NCBI RefSeq assembly: GCF_009911645.1
Contig: NZ_QWKI01000158.1
Coordinates: 1 to 32,617 of the forward strand
DNA from: Pseudoflavonifractor sp. 60
GTDB taxonomy: Bacteria; Bacillota; Clostridia; Oscillospirales; Oscillospiraceae
Length of the DNA: 32,617 bases
Direction of reading: 5' to 3'
The translations under genes were made by a program, and so were the position numbers. Positions 23,340-30,929 of this stretch are shown here, piece after piece. Below the pieces are notes generated by a model. The model was given only the letters and a program-made list of their open reading frames with translations. It had not been told where the DNA came from and searched no databases. Numbering within the stretch: position 1 is the stretch's first letter; each line of letters starts with the position of its first letter.

Positions 23340-23857
23340 CTGTAAAGTTTAGAAGCAATATTCATAACCGTTTGAGCAAGGTATGGAAATTTTGACCACG
23401 GCTTCCGCAGACGAGATGGAAATCTCATAATCTTTACTGAGGCGTCTGGAATGATTGCGCCAGGAGAGGGTGCGTTCAGCCGCTCAGCGCCAAGGGAGTA
23501 TTCCCCATTGGTGCAGCTTGATTTCTCTGAAATATCAACGTCAAACTGCTCCTTCCTATCAGAGACGAAAGCGCCCCGATATCCAGTATCCGCGCAGAAC
23601 TTCTGAATAGACGGATGCCGCTTATATGCTTGTTTAGCAGTAGATATCCCGCCTTTTGTGTCATGAATGTTGGCAGCATGAACCACAATAGACAACAGGC
23701 AGCCCGGCACATCCACTGCGATGTGCCGCTTTCTATTTTCCCTCCATCAATTCCCGTTTGCTCCATATGCAGTTGCGCATCCCCTGTATATAGCGGTGCG
23801 ATCTCTTCTCACTGTTCGTCTGTCAAGTCGCTGGGATACCGCTTTCGTTTTTTTTAA
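23340..23857 (-). pseudogene. Decayed IS5-family transposase remnant
   Basis: Read on the minus strand from 23857, the frame opens with KKRKRYPSDLTDEQ, the N-terminal block of IS5-family transposases, then hits a stop. The middle of the gene is missing, and after a further frame change the DDE-region text VVHAANIHDTKGG and ADTGYRGAF appears. The C-terminal end is recovered in a third frame (AEAVVK, then FHTLLKRL and a stop near 23362). Internal deletion plus frameshifts make it inactive. The right end of the window carries the same C-terminal sequence in better condition. No intact terminal repeat is seen at the 5' end of the gene. Confidence 0.8.
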
Positions 23858-23883
23858 TATTTTTTAAACATTTAATAAACATT
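23855..23883 (+). promoter_or_regulatory. Direct repeats upstream of the membrane module (candidate regulator sites)
   Basis: TAAACATT occurs at 23865-23872 and 23876-23883, exactly 11 bases apart, with a weaker TAATATTT at 23855-23862. An isolated TTAACATT occurs upstream of the response regulator gene (24823-24830). OmpR-family regulators bind direct repeats with about one helical turn of spacing, so these may be sites for the regulator encoded at 24872. Confidence 0.35.
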
Positions 23884-23959
23884 GCAAAAACAATCCAGCT
23901 GTATGATACAGACAACAAGTGCAGCACCACTTGAAATTGAATTTTGGGGGTTTCTCAAC

Positions 23960-24328
23960 ATGAAGAAAAAGGACTTTGTGACCCTGCTTATGAGTACCGT
24001 GGGCGGTATCCTCTTTGCGCTGGGGATGTGCATGGTGCTCCTGCCGGAGTGGGGGGCTATGTTCCAGGGCACTATGATAGGCGCTGTTGGGCTGGCGGTG
24101 CTGTGTGTTATGCTCCTGGTGCGCCGTAAGATGGACGGCAAGCCCGCCATTGTGTTCAGCGGCAAAGCGATTGCCACTACTTTCTTTGGCATTTTGGCAG
24201 CCGTGGTTTTCGGGGTCGGGATGTGCATGACCATGATCTGGAACATGATGGTTCCTGGCATTATCGTTGGTATCCTTGGCATCGTCCTGCTGATTTGCCT
24301 GATTCCAATCTGCAAAGACTTGAAATGA
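23960..24328 (+). CDS. Four-helix membrane protein with duplicated hairpin motif
   Basis: A 122-residue protein, almost wholly membrane: helices at about 7-28, 33-55, 70-90 and 94-118. The two halves share a pattern: GGILFALGMCMVLLP...QGTMIGAVGL in the first and ILAAVVFGVGMCMTMIW...PGIIVGILGI in the second, so the gene looks like an internal duplication of a two-helix hairpin. The product at 27472 has a single copy of the same motif. ATG 23960 (MKKKDFVTLL) is chosen over an upstream in-frame ATG at 23882, which would add a hydrophilic stretch from the AT-rich promoter zone. The ribosome binding site is weak (GGGGG). No family is recognised. Confidence 0.72.
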   Translation: MKKKDFVTLLMSTVGGILFALGMCMVLLPEWGAMFQGTMIGAVGLAVLCVMLLVRRKMDGKPAIVFSGKAIATTFFGILAAVVFGVGMCMTMIWNMMVPGIIVGILGIVLLICLIPICKDLK

Positions 24329-24338
24329 GGTGAAAAGT

Positions 24339-24434
24339 ATGAAGAAGTTCATCATCCCCGCGGCAATTGCCGCTGTTGTTGGCTTTTTTGCGGCTGTTAC
24401 CGCAGTCGTACACAAGAAATATGGAGGGAACTGA
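24339..24434 (+). CDS. 31-residue single-pass membrane peptide
   Basis: A very short gene with GAGGTGA 5 bases before ATG. It encodes MKKF, one hydrophobic Ala/Val/Phe helix (about 5-24) and a basic HKKYGGN tail. It lies 10 bases after the four-helix gene and 2 bases before the repeat protein gene, whose ribosome binding site GGAGGGA is in its last codons, so it is clearly part of the operon. The size and form resemble small membrane regulators that bind larger membrane partners; the function is unknown. Confidence 0.65.
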   Translation: MKKFIIPAAIAAVVGFFAAVTAVVHKKYGGN

Positions 24435-24436
24435 AA

Positions 24437-24736
24437 ATGCCCGATTTCAAAAAGGTAAACGAAGAAATTGCGGAGAGTGTCACCAACGGCTTTCAGAAAA
24501 TTGAAGACGGTGTGGTCGGCGGGTATCAAACAATCGAAAGCACTGTTGTTGGGGCATACAAACGGGTTGAGGACGCGTTTGTCAGCCAGTTCCTGACCCA
24601 CGAGGGAGAAACGGCGGAAGAGGCCAAGACGCGGCTGGCGGATGAACGGGCCGCCCGTGAGGAACAGGCCAAGGAGAAGCGCACCCCAAAGCAAAAAGCG
24701 CACGTCAAAGCCGCCAAAAACATCGGGAAGCAGTAA
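24437..24736 (+). CDS. Amphipathic protein with three 11-residue repeats
   Basis: A 99-residue soluble, highly charged protein I cannot assign to a named family. Residues 15-47 are three consecutive 11-mers (VTNGFQKIEDG, VVGGYQTIEST, VVGAYKRVEDA) followed by a partial fourth (FVSQF). Each has hydrophobic residues at positions 1, 2, 5 and 8 with Gly at 3-4 and acids near 9. Such hendecads form long amphipathic helices that lie on membranes or coil together, as in synuclein or perilipin. The second half (EGETAEEAKTRLADERAA...) is a charged helix ending in a Lys-rich tail. It is last in its mini-operon, before a strong terminator. Confidence 0.75.
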   Translation: MPDFKKVNEEIAESVTNGFQKIEDGVVGGYQTIESTVVGAYKRVEDAFVSQFLTHEGETAEEAKTRLADERAAREEQAKEKRTPKQKAHVKAAKNIGKQ

Positions 24737-24747
24737 CCGTCCATAAC

Positions 24748-24784
24748 TTGACCTGTGCTGGGATGCGGCACAGGTCAAATTTTT
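24748..24784 (+). terminator. Terminator after the 11-mer repeat gene
   Basis: A perfect 11-bp stem (24748-24758 with 24768-24778) and loop of nine bases, followed by ATTTTT. It splits the module into an upstream three-gene unit and a downstream regulator unit. Confidence 0.9.
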
Positions 24785-24871
24785 AAGAAAACTTGTAACT
24801 GAGCAAAAACAGAAACAAAACTTTAACATTTCTGTGGTATGCTGGCGAAAAAGATTTACGGGGGATTGCCT

Positions 24872-25543
24872 ATGTTCAAGCTATTAGTTGTGGAGGACGA
24901 TCAGGCGTTGAACCGCGCGGTATGTACCTTTCTCAATCAGAGCGGCTATGAGACGTCCGGCTGTGTGAACGCAAGCGACGCCTATGATACCTTATACAGC
25001 GGAACCTTTGATCTGATTGTGTCTGATATTATGATGCCTGGCATTGACGGCTTTGAGTTTGCCCAAACGGTGCGGGAATTGGACGAAAATATCCCCATCC
25101 TCTTTATGACAGCCCGGGACGATTTTGCCTCCAAGCAGCGGGGCTACCGGGTAGGCATTGACGATTACATGGTCAAGCCCATCGACCTGGATGAACTGTT
25201 TCTTCGCATTGGGGCGCTTTTGCGGCGGGCCAAGATCGCCAGCAGCCACCGGTTGGAGATCGGCAGGCTGGTGCTGGACGCCGACGAGCGCATAGTCTGT
25301 TTGGATGGAGAGGACATCCCCCTGACTCACCGGGAGTTTAACATCCTCTACAAGCTGCTGTCCTACCCCAAAAAGGCGTTTACTCGCACACAGCTGATGG
25401 ATGAATTCTGGGATGTGGATACCTCTACCGCCCCCAGAGCCGTGGATGTGTATATGACAAAGCTCCGGGATAAGCTCTCCGCCTGTGAGGATTTTGAGAT
25501 CCTCACCGTGCGGGGGCTGGGCTATAAGGCGGTGCTGAAATGA
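24872..25543 (+). CDS. OmpR-family response regulator
   Basis: A 223-residue regulator. The receiver domain (1-115) has the acidic pocket VVEDD at the N-terminus, phospho-acceptor Asp52 in LIVSDIMMPG, Thr in FMTARDD and Lys in DYMVKPID. The winged-helix DNA-binding domain (about 125-223) shows LTHREFNILYKLL and the wing VRGLGYKA. It is phosphorylated by the kinase encoded next. ATG 24872 (MFKLLVVEDD) is chosen over an upstream TTG/ATG at 24839 because receiver domains begin at this point. A TTAACATT motif upstream may be an autoregulatory site. The stop codon overlaps the kinase start. Confidence 0.93.
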   Translation: MFKLLVVEDDQALNRAVCTFLNQSGYETSGCVNASDAYDTLYSGTFDLIVSDIMMPGIDGFEFAQTVRELDENIPILFMTARDDFASKQRGYRVGIDDYMVKPIDLDELFLRIGALLRRAKIASSHRLEIGRLVLDADERIVCLDGEDIPLTHREFNILYKLLSYPKKAFTRTQLMDEFWDVDTSTAPRAVDVYMTKLRDKLSACEDFEILTVRGLGYKAVLK

Positions 25544-26619
25544 AGCGGATATCCCGCTGGCTGGCTGCTCTATGGAAATATCTTGTTTTTTTTCTGCTGA
25601 TTGCCTTTGTTGTCTCCTGCTGTATGATACTCTTTCTGGAAATTTTGCAGGAAGAGATGGGAACGGCGCTGACCCAAGAGATGATTGAAACAGCGGCTAA
25701 GCTGACCGTTGGAAATGTGATACTCATTAGCCTGCTCTGCACGGTTTTAGACGGCGTGCGGCGGTGGTTTCTGGTAACAAGGCCCGTGCGGCGCATTGCA
25801 CAAGCTGCCAGGAAGATTACCCAGGGAGATTTTTCCGTCCGCATCCGGCCGGTTTTCAGTGTAGATCGGCAGGATGGCCTGAATACCATTATCCGCTCTT
25901 TCAATCAAATGGCGGAGGAACTGTCTGGTATTGAGACCTTGCGGACAGATTTTATCTCCAATGTGTCCCACGAGCTGAAAACGCCCCTGGCTGTTATTCA
26001 GAACTATGGCGCCCTGCTCCAGCAGCCGGACTTGCCAGAGGAACGCCGGATAGAGTACGCAAAAGCCGTTACAGATGCCTCCCGCCGTTTGGCAAATCTG
26101 ATCACCAACATTTTGAGACTCAACAAGCTGGAAAATCAGCAGATTTTTCCGGAGAACAAAACCCTTGATTTGGGAGAGCAACTCTGCGAATGTCTGCTGG
26201 CCTTTGAGGATATTTGGGAGGAAAAGGACATCACCATTCATACCGAGCTTGCAGAAGAAATTCAAATCAAGTCAGATGTGGAGCTTCTTTCTCTGGTGTG
26301 GAACAACCTGTTTTCCAATGCCTTGAAATTTACTCCCAGGGGCGGCTGTGTTTCTGTCCGGCTATGGACAGAGCCGAGCTATGCCGTCGTGGAGGTCAGC
26401 GACACTGGCTGCGGTATCAGCCCCCAGGTCGGGGCGCGTATCTTTGAAAAATTCTACCAAGGTGATACCTCTCATGCCGCGCAGGGGAACGGACTGGGGC
26501 TGGCCCTGGTCAAGCGCGTGGTGGACATTGTGGAGGGGGACATATCTGTCAGCAGCGAGGTGGGCAGAGGCAGCCAGTTTATTGTGAAAATCAGGAGAGC
26601 AGAGCATGGAACGGATTAG
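25540..26619 (+). CDS. HAMP-type sensor histidine kinase
   Basis: A 359-residue membrane kinase. Two membrane helices (about 12-36 and 52-72) have only a very short outside loop (about 15 residues), so it probably senses the membrane itself or a membrane partner and not a soluble ligand. A HAMP-like linker (about 75-130) is followed by the HisKA domain with phospho-acceptor His144 in NVSHELKTPLAV. The HATPase domain has N-box NNLFSNALKFTPRGG, G1 DTGCGI and G2 GNGLGLALVKR. Its start overlaps the regulator stop (ATGA), and its end overlaps the next membrane gene by 14 bases. The short loop is the typical intramembrane-sensing layout. Confidence 0.92.
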   Translation: MKRISRWLAALWKYLVFFLLIAFVVSCCMILFLEILQEEMGTALTQEMIETAAKLTVGNVILISLLCTVLDGVRRWFLVTRPVRRIAQAARKITQGDFSVRIRPVFSVDRQDGLNTIIRSFNQMAEELSGIETLRTDFISNVSHELKTPLAVIQNYGALLQQPDLPEERRIEYAKAVTDASRRLANLITNILRLNKLENQQIFPENKTLDLGEQLCECLLAFEDIWEEKDITIHTELAEEIQIKSDVELLSLVWNNLFSNALKFTPRGGCVSVRLWTEPSYAVVEVSDTGCGISPQVGARIFEKFYQGDTSHAAQGNGLGLALVKRVVDIVEGDISVSSEVGRGSQFIVKIRRAEHGTD

Positions 26620-27465
26620 GTCAGCCCTGGGGAAGCTGTGCATACTGCCAGCCCTCCAAACTGTTTTGATTGCAGTTCCTGCCTTTTTGCTGGTGGGTTA
26701 TGTGTTGCTTAACGATGTGGATGGGCCGCTGGCCTATCTCGCTTATGCCGCGTCAGCCTATGGGCTGATCGTCGCTCTGACAGGAGTGTTCCGCGTGGTG
26801 CGCCTCATCCGGCAGGGGATCAAAGAGCATCCGCTGGGCGAACGGCTGCTGGAGGATGTGGGATTTCGCACAGAGCTGTCCCTCTATGCAGGCTTTTCTG
26901 TTAATCTGCTCTATATTGTGTTAAAAATGGCTATCGGTCATGGTGGTTTGTTTCTTTGGCCGTCTATTACGCTCTGCTGGCTGTCATGCGGTTTTCTCTG
27001 CTCTATAGCAGACGAAAAGCGACCCCAATGATGGAGTTGCGCCGGTACCGCCTATGCGGGGGTGTTCTGCTGCTGATGAATATCGCTCTTGCAGTAATCG
27101 TTGCGTTTATGGTGCATCAAAACCAAGGATATGAATATCCAGGAACGCTGATTTACGTTATGGCTGCATACTCCTTTTATGCTGTTATCTCCGCAGCTGT
27201 CAGCGTGGTAAAATTCCGGAGGTACAGAAACCCCATCCTCTCCGCAGCCAAGGTAATCAGTCTGGCGGCGGCGATGGTGTCTATCCTCTCCCTGGAAACC
27301 GCTATGTTGGCCCAATTTGGCAACGACGACACCCCGTTTTTCCGTAAAGCTATGACGGGAGCCACAGGCGGCGGCGTTTGCGTCATTGTACTGGGAATGG
27401 CGGCGTATATGCTTGCAACATCCACTAAAGAAATAAAAAAACTGGCCAATCATTCAAGGGAGTGA
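26606..27465 (+). pseudogene. Multi-pass membrane protein gene split by a -1 frameshift
   Basis: The first frame (26606-27031) gives LYAGFSVNLLYIVLK and then wrong-frame sequence. The second frame, read from 26923, gives KNGYRSWWFVSLAVYYALLAVMRFSLL and continues to 27465. Together they form one continuous membrane protein of about 285 residues with seven or so helices, matching a clostridial family with the block YRSxWFxxLAVYYxLLAVMRF (from memory). The join is at the AAAAA run (26923-26927): one more A would restore VLKNGYRSWW. It is either a real mutation, a contingency switch or a sequencing error. ATG 26606 lies inside the kinase end, so it is transcribed with the two-component genes. Its function is unknown. 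Confidence 0.8.
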
Positions 27466-27471
27466 ATTGTT

Positions 27472-27852
27472 ATGGAGGAAAAAAGTAAAGTGTTTACCTA
27501 CACATACTCTGCCGCTCAACAGGAAGAAGTCAAACGCATCCGTGACAAATATTCCCCGCCCACCCGGGAGGAGGACAAGCTGGAGCGGCTCCGCCGTCTG
27601 GATCAAAGTGTGACAAGGCCCGGATTGATTGCCGCATTGATTGTGGGAATTATCAGTACGTTGGTGCTGGGCGTTGGAATGTGCTGCACGATGGTGTGGG
27701 ACGACACACTGTTTGTCCCCGGTATCATCATTGGCATTGTGGGAATCATTGGCATCTGTGTGGCCTACCCGCTGTATGTCCACATTACAAACAAGCGGCG
27801 GGAAAAACTGGCTCCTGAAATTATGCGGATTGCGGATGAGCTGATAAAATGA
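27472..27852 (+). CDS. Two-helix membrane protein sharing the GVGMC-TM-W hairpin motif
   Basis: A 126-residue protein. The N-terminal half is cytoplasmic and charged (FTYTYSAAQQEEVKRIRDKY...). Two membrane helices (about 49-70 and 80-101) contain LGVGMCCTMVW and VPGIIIGIVGIIGI, closely matching LGMCM/GVGMCMTMIW and VPGIIVGILGIV of the product at 23960. A charged C-terminal helix (KRREKLAPEIMRIADELIK) follows. AGGGAGTG precedes the ATG, 6 bases after the frameshifted gene. The shared motif links the two ends of the gene cluster and suggests hetero-oligomer formation. The family is not recognised by name. Confidence 0.75.
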   Translation: MEEKSKVFTYTYSAAQQEEVKRIRDKYSPPTREEDKLERLRRLDQSVTRPGLIAALIVGIISTLVLGVGMCCTMVWDDTLFVPGIIIGIVGIIGICVAYPLYVHITNKRREKLAPEIMRIADELIK

Positions 27853-28001
27853 ACGTCCCATATCTCCTTTACTTGCTTTTTAGATTCCAAGCTCCAAGAA
27901 ATTTGTTTTTTTGTGATTTCAGCGGACAGAGAAATGTGCTTTCCTTTTCAGCATTTTGGGACGATATGTATTGTAAGAACGATGAGAGGAGAGGACCCGT
28001 T

Positions 28002-29372
28002 ATGGCAAAAGGCAAACAGCCTGCTTGGGTCGGTAAACTATGCAAGCAGATTCAGCGCGCCAGAGAAACGGACTCAGATTTTTTCCGCTTCGGCGCTGAT
28101 TGTCACAAATATCATCTGGCTCCGCCCGCCTCAGAGGAGACAGTCGCTGCTTTTGAGGCGCGCTTCGGCATCTCTCTGCCGGAGGGCTATCGAAATTTTC
28201 TGCTGTGGATAGGGAATGGCGGGGCGGGACCCTTTTACGGCCTGTACTCCCTGGGGGCGTCGGAGCCCTGCCAGCTCCCTGACTACTCCCCTGGAGCGGT
28301 TTTGCCTCTGGGGACCCAGGGCTGTACCCTGATGACTGGACTGATTCTTGACGGGCCTGACCGGGGGCGGGTGATCTACTATGACGAGGACCAAGGCGGA
28401 CCGCCTGCCCTCATGGGGGAGCCGGACTTTCTGGCCTGGTACGAGCGCTGGACCCGTGAGGTGATTGCCGGTTATGATGATGAGGAGATGTACTTCGGCC
28501 TATACCTGGACGGAAAGCCTCAGGAGCTGATGGAGCTATATGAACGGACAGAGGATGTGCAGATCCGTGTTGAGATTGTGGAGAGCTGCTACAAATTCCA
28601 GGAGCTGCCCGCCAAGCAGAAGACCTATTACAAGAAGGCCTGCGACACAGAGCAGGACCCCAGGCTGCGCATGGTCCTTATCAAGATGCTATGCCATTTC
28701 CATGTGCCCGGCATGGTGGAGCAGATCGGTGTTCTGTGGGGTTTTGGGGCTTACCCGGAGGCGATCTCCGTTATCTGCTATGAGGGCGGCTGGAAGGCCA
28801 AAGAGACCTGGTGGCCCCAAGTGCTGGAGAAGATGTCCTCTCTGCGGGGCCAGTCCTTCAGGGACGCGTGCCACATCTTCTCCGCTTTGAAGGACTACCC
28901 GGAGATCCATGCCAGACTGCTGAACGACCAGTTGTACCGGGAGGACCTGGACCGGAACGACCGTAACTCCCTGTTCACCTGTCTGAGCAAGCTCAATCGC
29001 CGAGAGGAGGTACTGGACTACTTCCTGGACTACCTGTCCGCCGAGAAAAACCATAAGCGGACAGAGTATAGTACTCTAATCTACGCCATCTGGGTTACAA
29101 AAGGCCTCCAAGACCTCCGGCTGGAGAGGGTCTGGGCGGCGCTGCTGGACAAATTCCGTACAACCCAGGACGCAAAAGACGACTACGAGGGCAGCCAGCT
29201 GCACCTGACAAATGATTGCTGCCTTGGGGCCAGCCATCCCTTTGGCGTGATATGCTCCAACCTGATGGGCTGTCTGAATCACTTTGGCCTGGACTATCGG
29301 GGAGCCTGGAAGCTTCTGATGGATCACAGGCAGTGGACAAGCTGGAAACAGGAGCACCAGTTGGAATCATAG
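28002..29372 (+). CDS. SMI1/KNR4 (SUKH) domain protein with a long helical C-terminus
   Basis: A 456-residue protein. Residues about 35-140 are a SUKH-1 domain: EETVAAFEARFGISLPEGYRNFLLWIGNGGAGPFYGLYSL is the typical start, followed by the VIYYDEDQGGPP strand region. Residues about 165-440 are helical repeat-like sequence with no named family. SUKH proteins are best known as immunity proteins for polymorphic toxins, but no toxin gene is adjacent; many free-standing SUKH proteins exist in clostridia. I chose ATG 28002 (MAKGKQP) with GAGGAGAGGA upstream; the ORF extends to 27849 but that part is AT-rich, non-family sequence. Confidence 0.82.
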   Translation: MAKGKQPAWVGKLCKQIQRARETDSDFFRFGADCHKYHLAPPASEETVAAFEARFGISLPEGYRNFLLWIGNGGAGPFYGLYSLGASEPCQLPDYSPGAVLPLGTQGCTLMTGLILDGPDRGRVIYYDEDQGGPPALMGEPDFLAWYERWTREVIAGYDDEEMYFGLYLDGKPQELMELYERTEDVQIRVEIVESCYKFQELPAKQKTYYKKACDTEQDPRLRMVLIKMLCHFHVPGMVEQIGVLWGFGAYPEAISVICYEGGWKAKETWWPQVLEKMSSLRGQSFRDACHIFSALKDYPEIHARLLNDQLYREDLDRNDRNSLFTCLSKLNRREEVLDYFLDYLSAEKNHKRTEYSTLIYAIWVTKGLQDLRLERVWAALLDKFRTTQDAKDDYEGSQLHLTNDCCLGASHPFGVICSNLMGCLNHFGLDYRGAWKLLMDHRQWTSWKQEHQLES

Positions 29373-29473
29373 CCCCGGTTCTCCTTCGGAGCTTTTCTCT
29401 GGGGACAGGAGCAGACACGTGCTCAATTACCTTGAAAACGAATACTGGAATAGTCTTTTACAGAAGGGCAGCC

Positions 29474-29887
29474 CTAGTATTTTTCACCATCGTTCCAGGC
29501 AATGCTTTCATAGGGCCGCAGTACTAAATACCCGTCTTTGACCATAACATCGGGGTAGCTTCCAATCACCCGATTGGAGCGGTCCGTCCAGATGATCTCC
29601 TCCAGGACCACTTCACTGCCGGTCAGATTATTATACACCAGCAGCTGATCGCGGTTCAGAGAACGCCAGTAAGCGAATACATCGGTGTGGCCGCACAAAA
29701 TTTCGATTGTGCCCTCCGAGATGACCGGATATTCTTTCCGCAGGTGGATCAGCGCCTTGTAGTAGTTCAGGATAGAATCTGGCTCCAAAGCCTCTGCCTC
29801 CGCATTGATGGTCTTGAAGTTGTCAGGCGGAGTGATCCAGGGCGTCCCGGCGGTGAAACCGGCGTTGAGGGAGGCTGTCAACGCCAA
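29474..29887 (-). pseudogene. C-terminal fragment of a GH13 alpha-glucosidase
   Basis: The minus-strand frame encodes the end of an oligo-1,6-glucosidase/alpha-glucosidase: NAGFTAGTPWITPPDNFKTI, then DSILNYYKALIHLRKEYP and the C-terminal beta domain ending ESIAWNDGEKY. All of the catalytic barrel is missing. Family similarity starts abruptly at about 29866, and the next ~80 bases to the IS are unrelated. The remainder cannot be functional. It shows that a deletion or rearrangement joined this gene end to the mobile DNA on its right. Confidence 0.85.
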
Positions 29888-29950
29888 TTTGAAATTGTAA
29901 GAAAACGCCGAAGAAATTTTGTAGTTTTTCGGCGGGGGGGGTAAGAAAAC

Positions 29951-29970
29951 TAAGAGCCTATCCTCAAATA
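29951..29970 (+). repeat. Left terminal inverted repeat of the IS
   Basis: A 20-base end that pairs with 30910-30929 at 17 positions; mismatches are at positions 6, 14 and 15. Confidence 0.75.
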
Positions 29971-30010
29971 AACAAATGAGGAATAATGTCCACCAAAGGC
30001 GGAGGGAAAA

Positions 30011-30908
30011 ATGGAGAAAAAGAGCTACAAGTCATGGAGAATATCAGATGTGTTCTGGGAGGCCGTAAAGGATGAGATACCAGAACGACAGCGAGCAGAG
30101 GGCAAAACATATAAGCGAAAATCCGGCGGCGGAAGAAAACCATTGTCCAAACGACGGGTATTAGAGGGAATATTCTATGTTTTACGAACGGGCTGCCAAT
30201 GGAAAGCAGAGCCCAAAGAATACGGAGCAGCCAGCAGCATCCACCAATATTTTCAAGAATGGGCAGCGGCAGGATTTTTTGAAAGAATATGGTTCAAAGG
30301 TCTGGAAAAATATGATGAGCTGGAAGGGAAGGATTGGGAATGGCAAAGTCTGGACGGCTGCATGGTGAAAGCGCCGCTGGCCCTGGAAGCCGTTGGAAAG
30401 AATCCAACGGATCGAGGAAAAAATGGGGACAAAACGCAGTGTACTGATGGATGAAAACGGCTTTCCTCTGGCAGTTGTTCTTTCCGGAGCCAATACACAC
30501 GATGTCAAACTGTTGGAAGATACCTTGGATCATATTGTGGTGCTGCGCCCAGAAGTGGATGAAGAACACCCGCAAAATCTGTGTTTGGATGCTGGCTATA
30601 CTGGCAGCGGTAAAAAGGTGCAGTCACGTGGCTATACGCCCCATATTCGTCCCCGCGGCGAGGAAAAGAAGGAACTGGAATGTAACCCGGACTTCCGGGC
30701 CCGCCGTTGGGTCGTTGAGGTCACACACTCTTTTTTCAACCGTTTTCATAAATTGTTGGTCCGTTATGAAAAGAAAGCCGCCAATTATTTGGCCCTTGTT
30801 CAGTTTTCTTGCGCTGCTATTGTCTGGCGCAAATTCTTGCGCGTTCATTGTTTATCGGGGGCTTTATTCCACTTCACTGGTACAAGTCTTTCCTCTGTGC
30901 TCCTTTAG
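30011..30908 (+). CDS. IS5-family DDE transposase, split into two frames
   Basis: The first frame (30011-30454, 147 residues) carries the N-terminal domain (RKPLSKRRVLEGIFYVLRTGCQW) and the first catalytic Asp in SLDGCMVKAP. The second frame (30393-30908) carries GTKRSVLMDENGFPLAVVLSGANTHD, then Asp in CLDAGYTGSG and the catalytic Glu in RRWVVEVTHSFFNRF. The switch must occur around the A6/G4 stretch near 30419-30429, where the second frame is +1 relative to the first. Either ribosomal or transcriptional slippage makes a fused enzyme, as in some IS5 groups, or a one-base insertion has inactivated it. Confidence 0.8.
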
Positions 30909-30909
30909 C

Positions 30910-30929
30910 TATTTACGGATAGGTTCTTA
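30910..30929 (-). repeat. Right terminal inverted repeat of the IS
   Basis: The inverted partner of the left repeat at 29951-29970. Confidence 0.75.

Larger units (their letters stand above)
29951..30929 (+). mobile_element. Complete IS5-family insertion sequence (about 979 bp)
   Basis: The ends TAAGAGCCTATCCTCAAATA (left) and the complement of the right end, TAAGAACCTATCCGTAAATA, match at 17 of 20 positions. A 4-base direct repeat AAAC flanks the element (29947-29950 and 30930-30933), consistent with a 4-bp IS5 target duplication. The transposase frame inside is split by a +1 shift. The right end sits directly against an integrase fragment. Confidence 0.82.

Noticed and set aside
29951-30929. 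IS at 29.95 kb as a third copy of the elements at 23.3 and 32.5 kb
   Set aside because: Its transposase N-terminus and end sequences differ, so it is a different IS5-family element.
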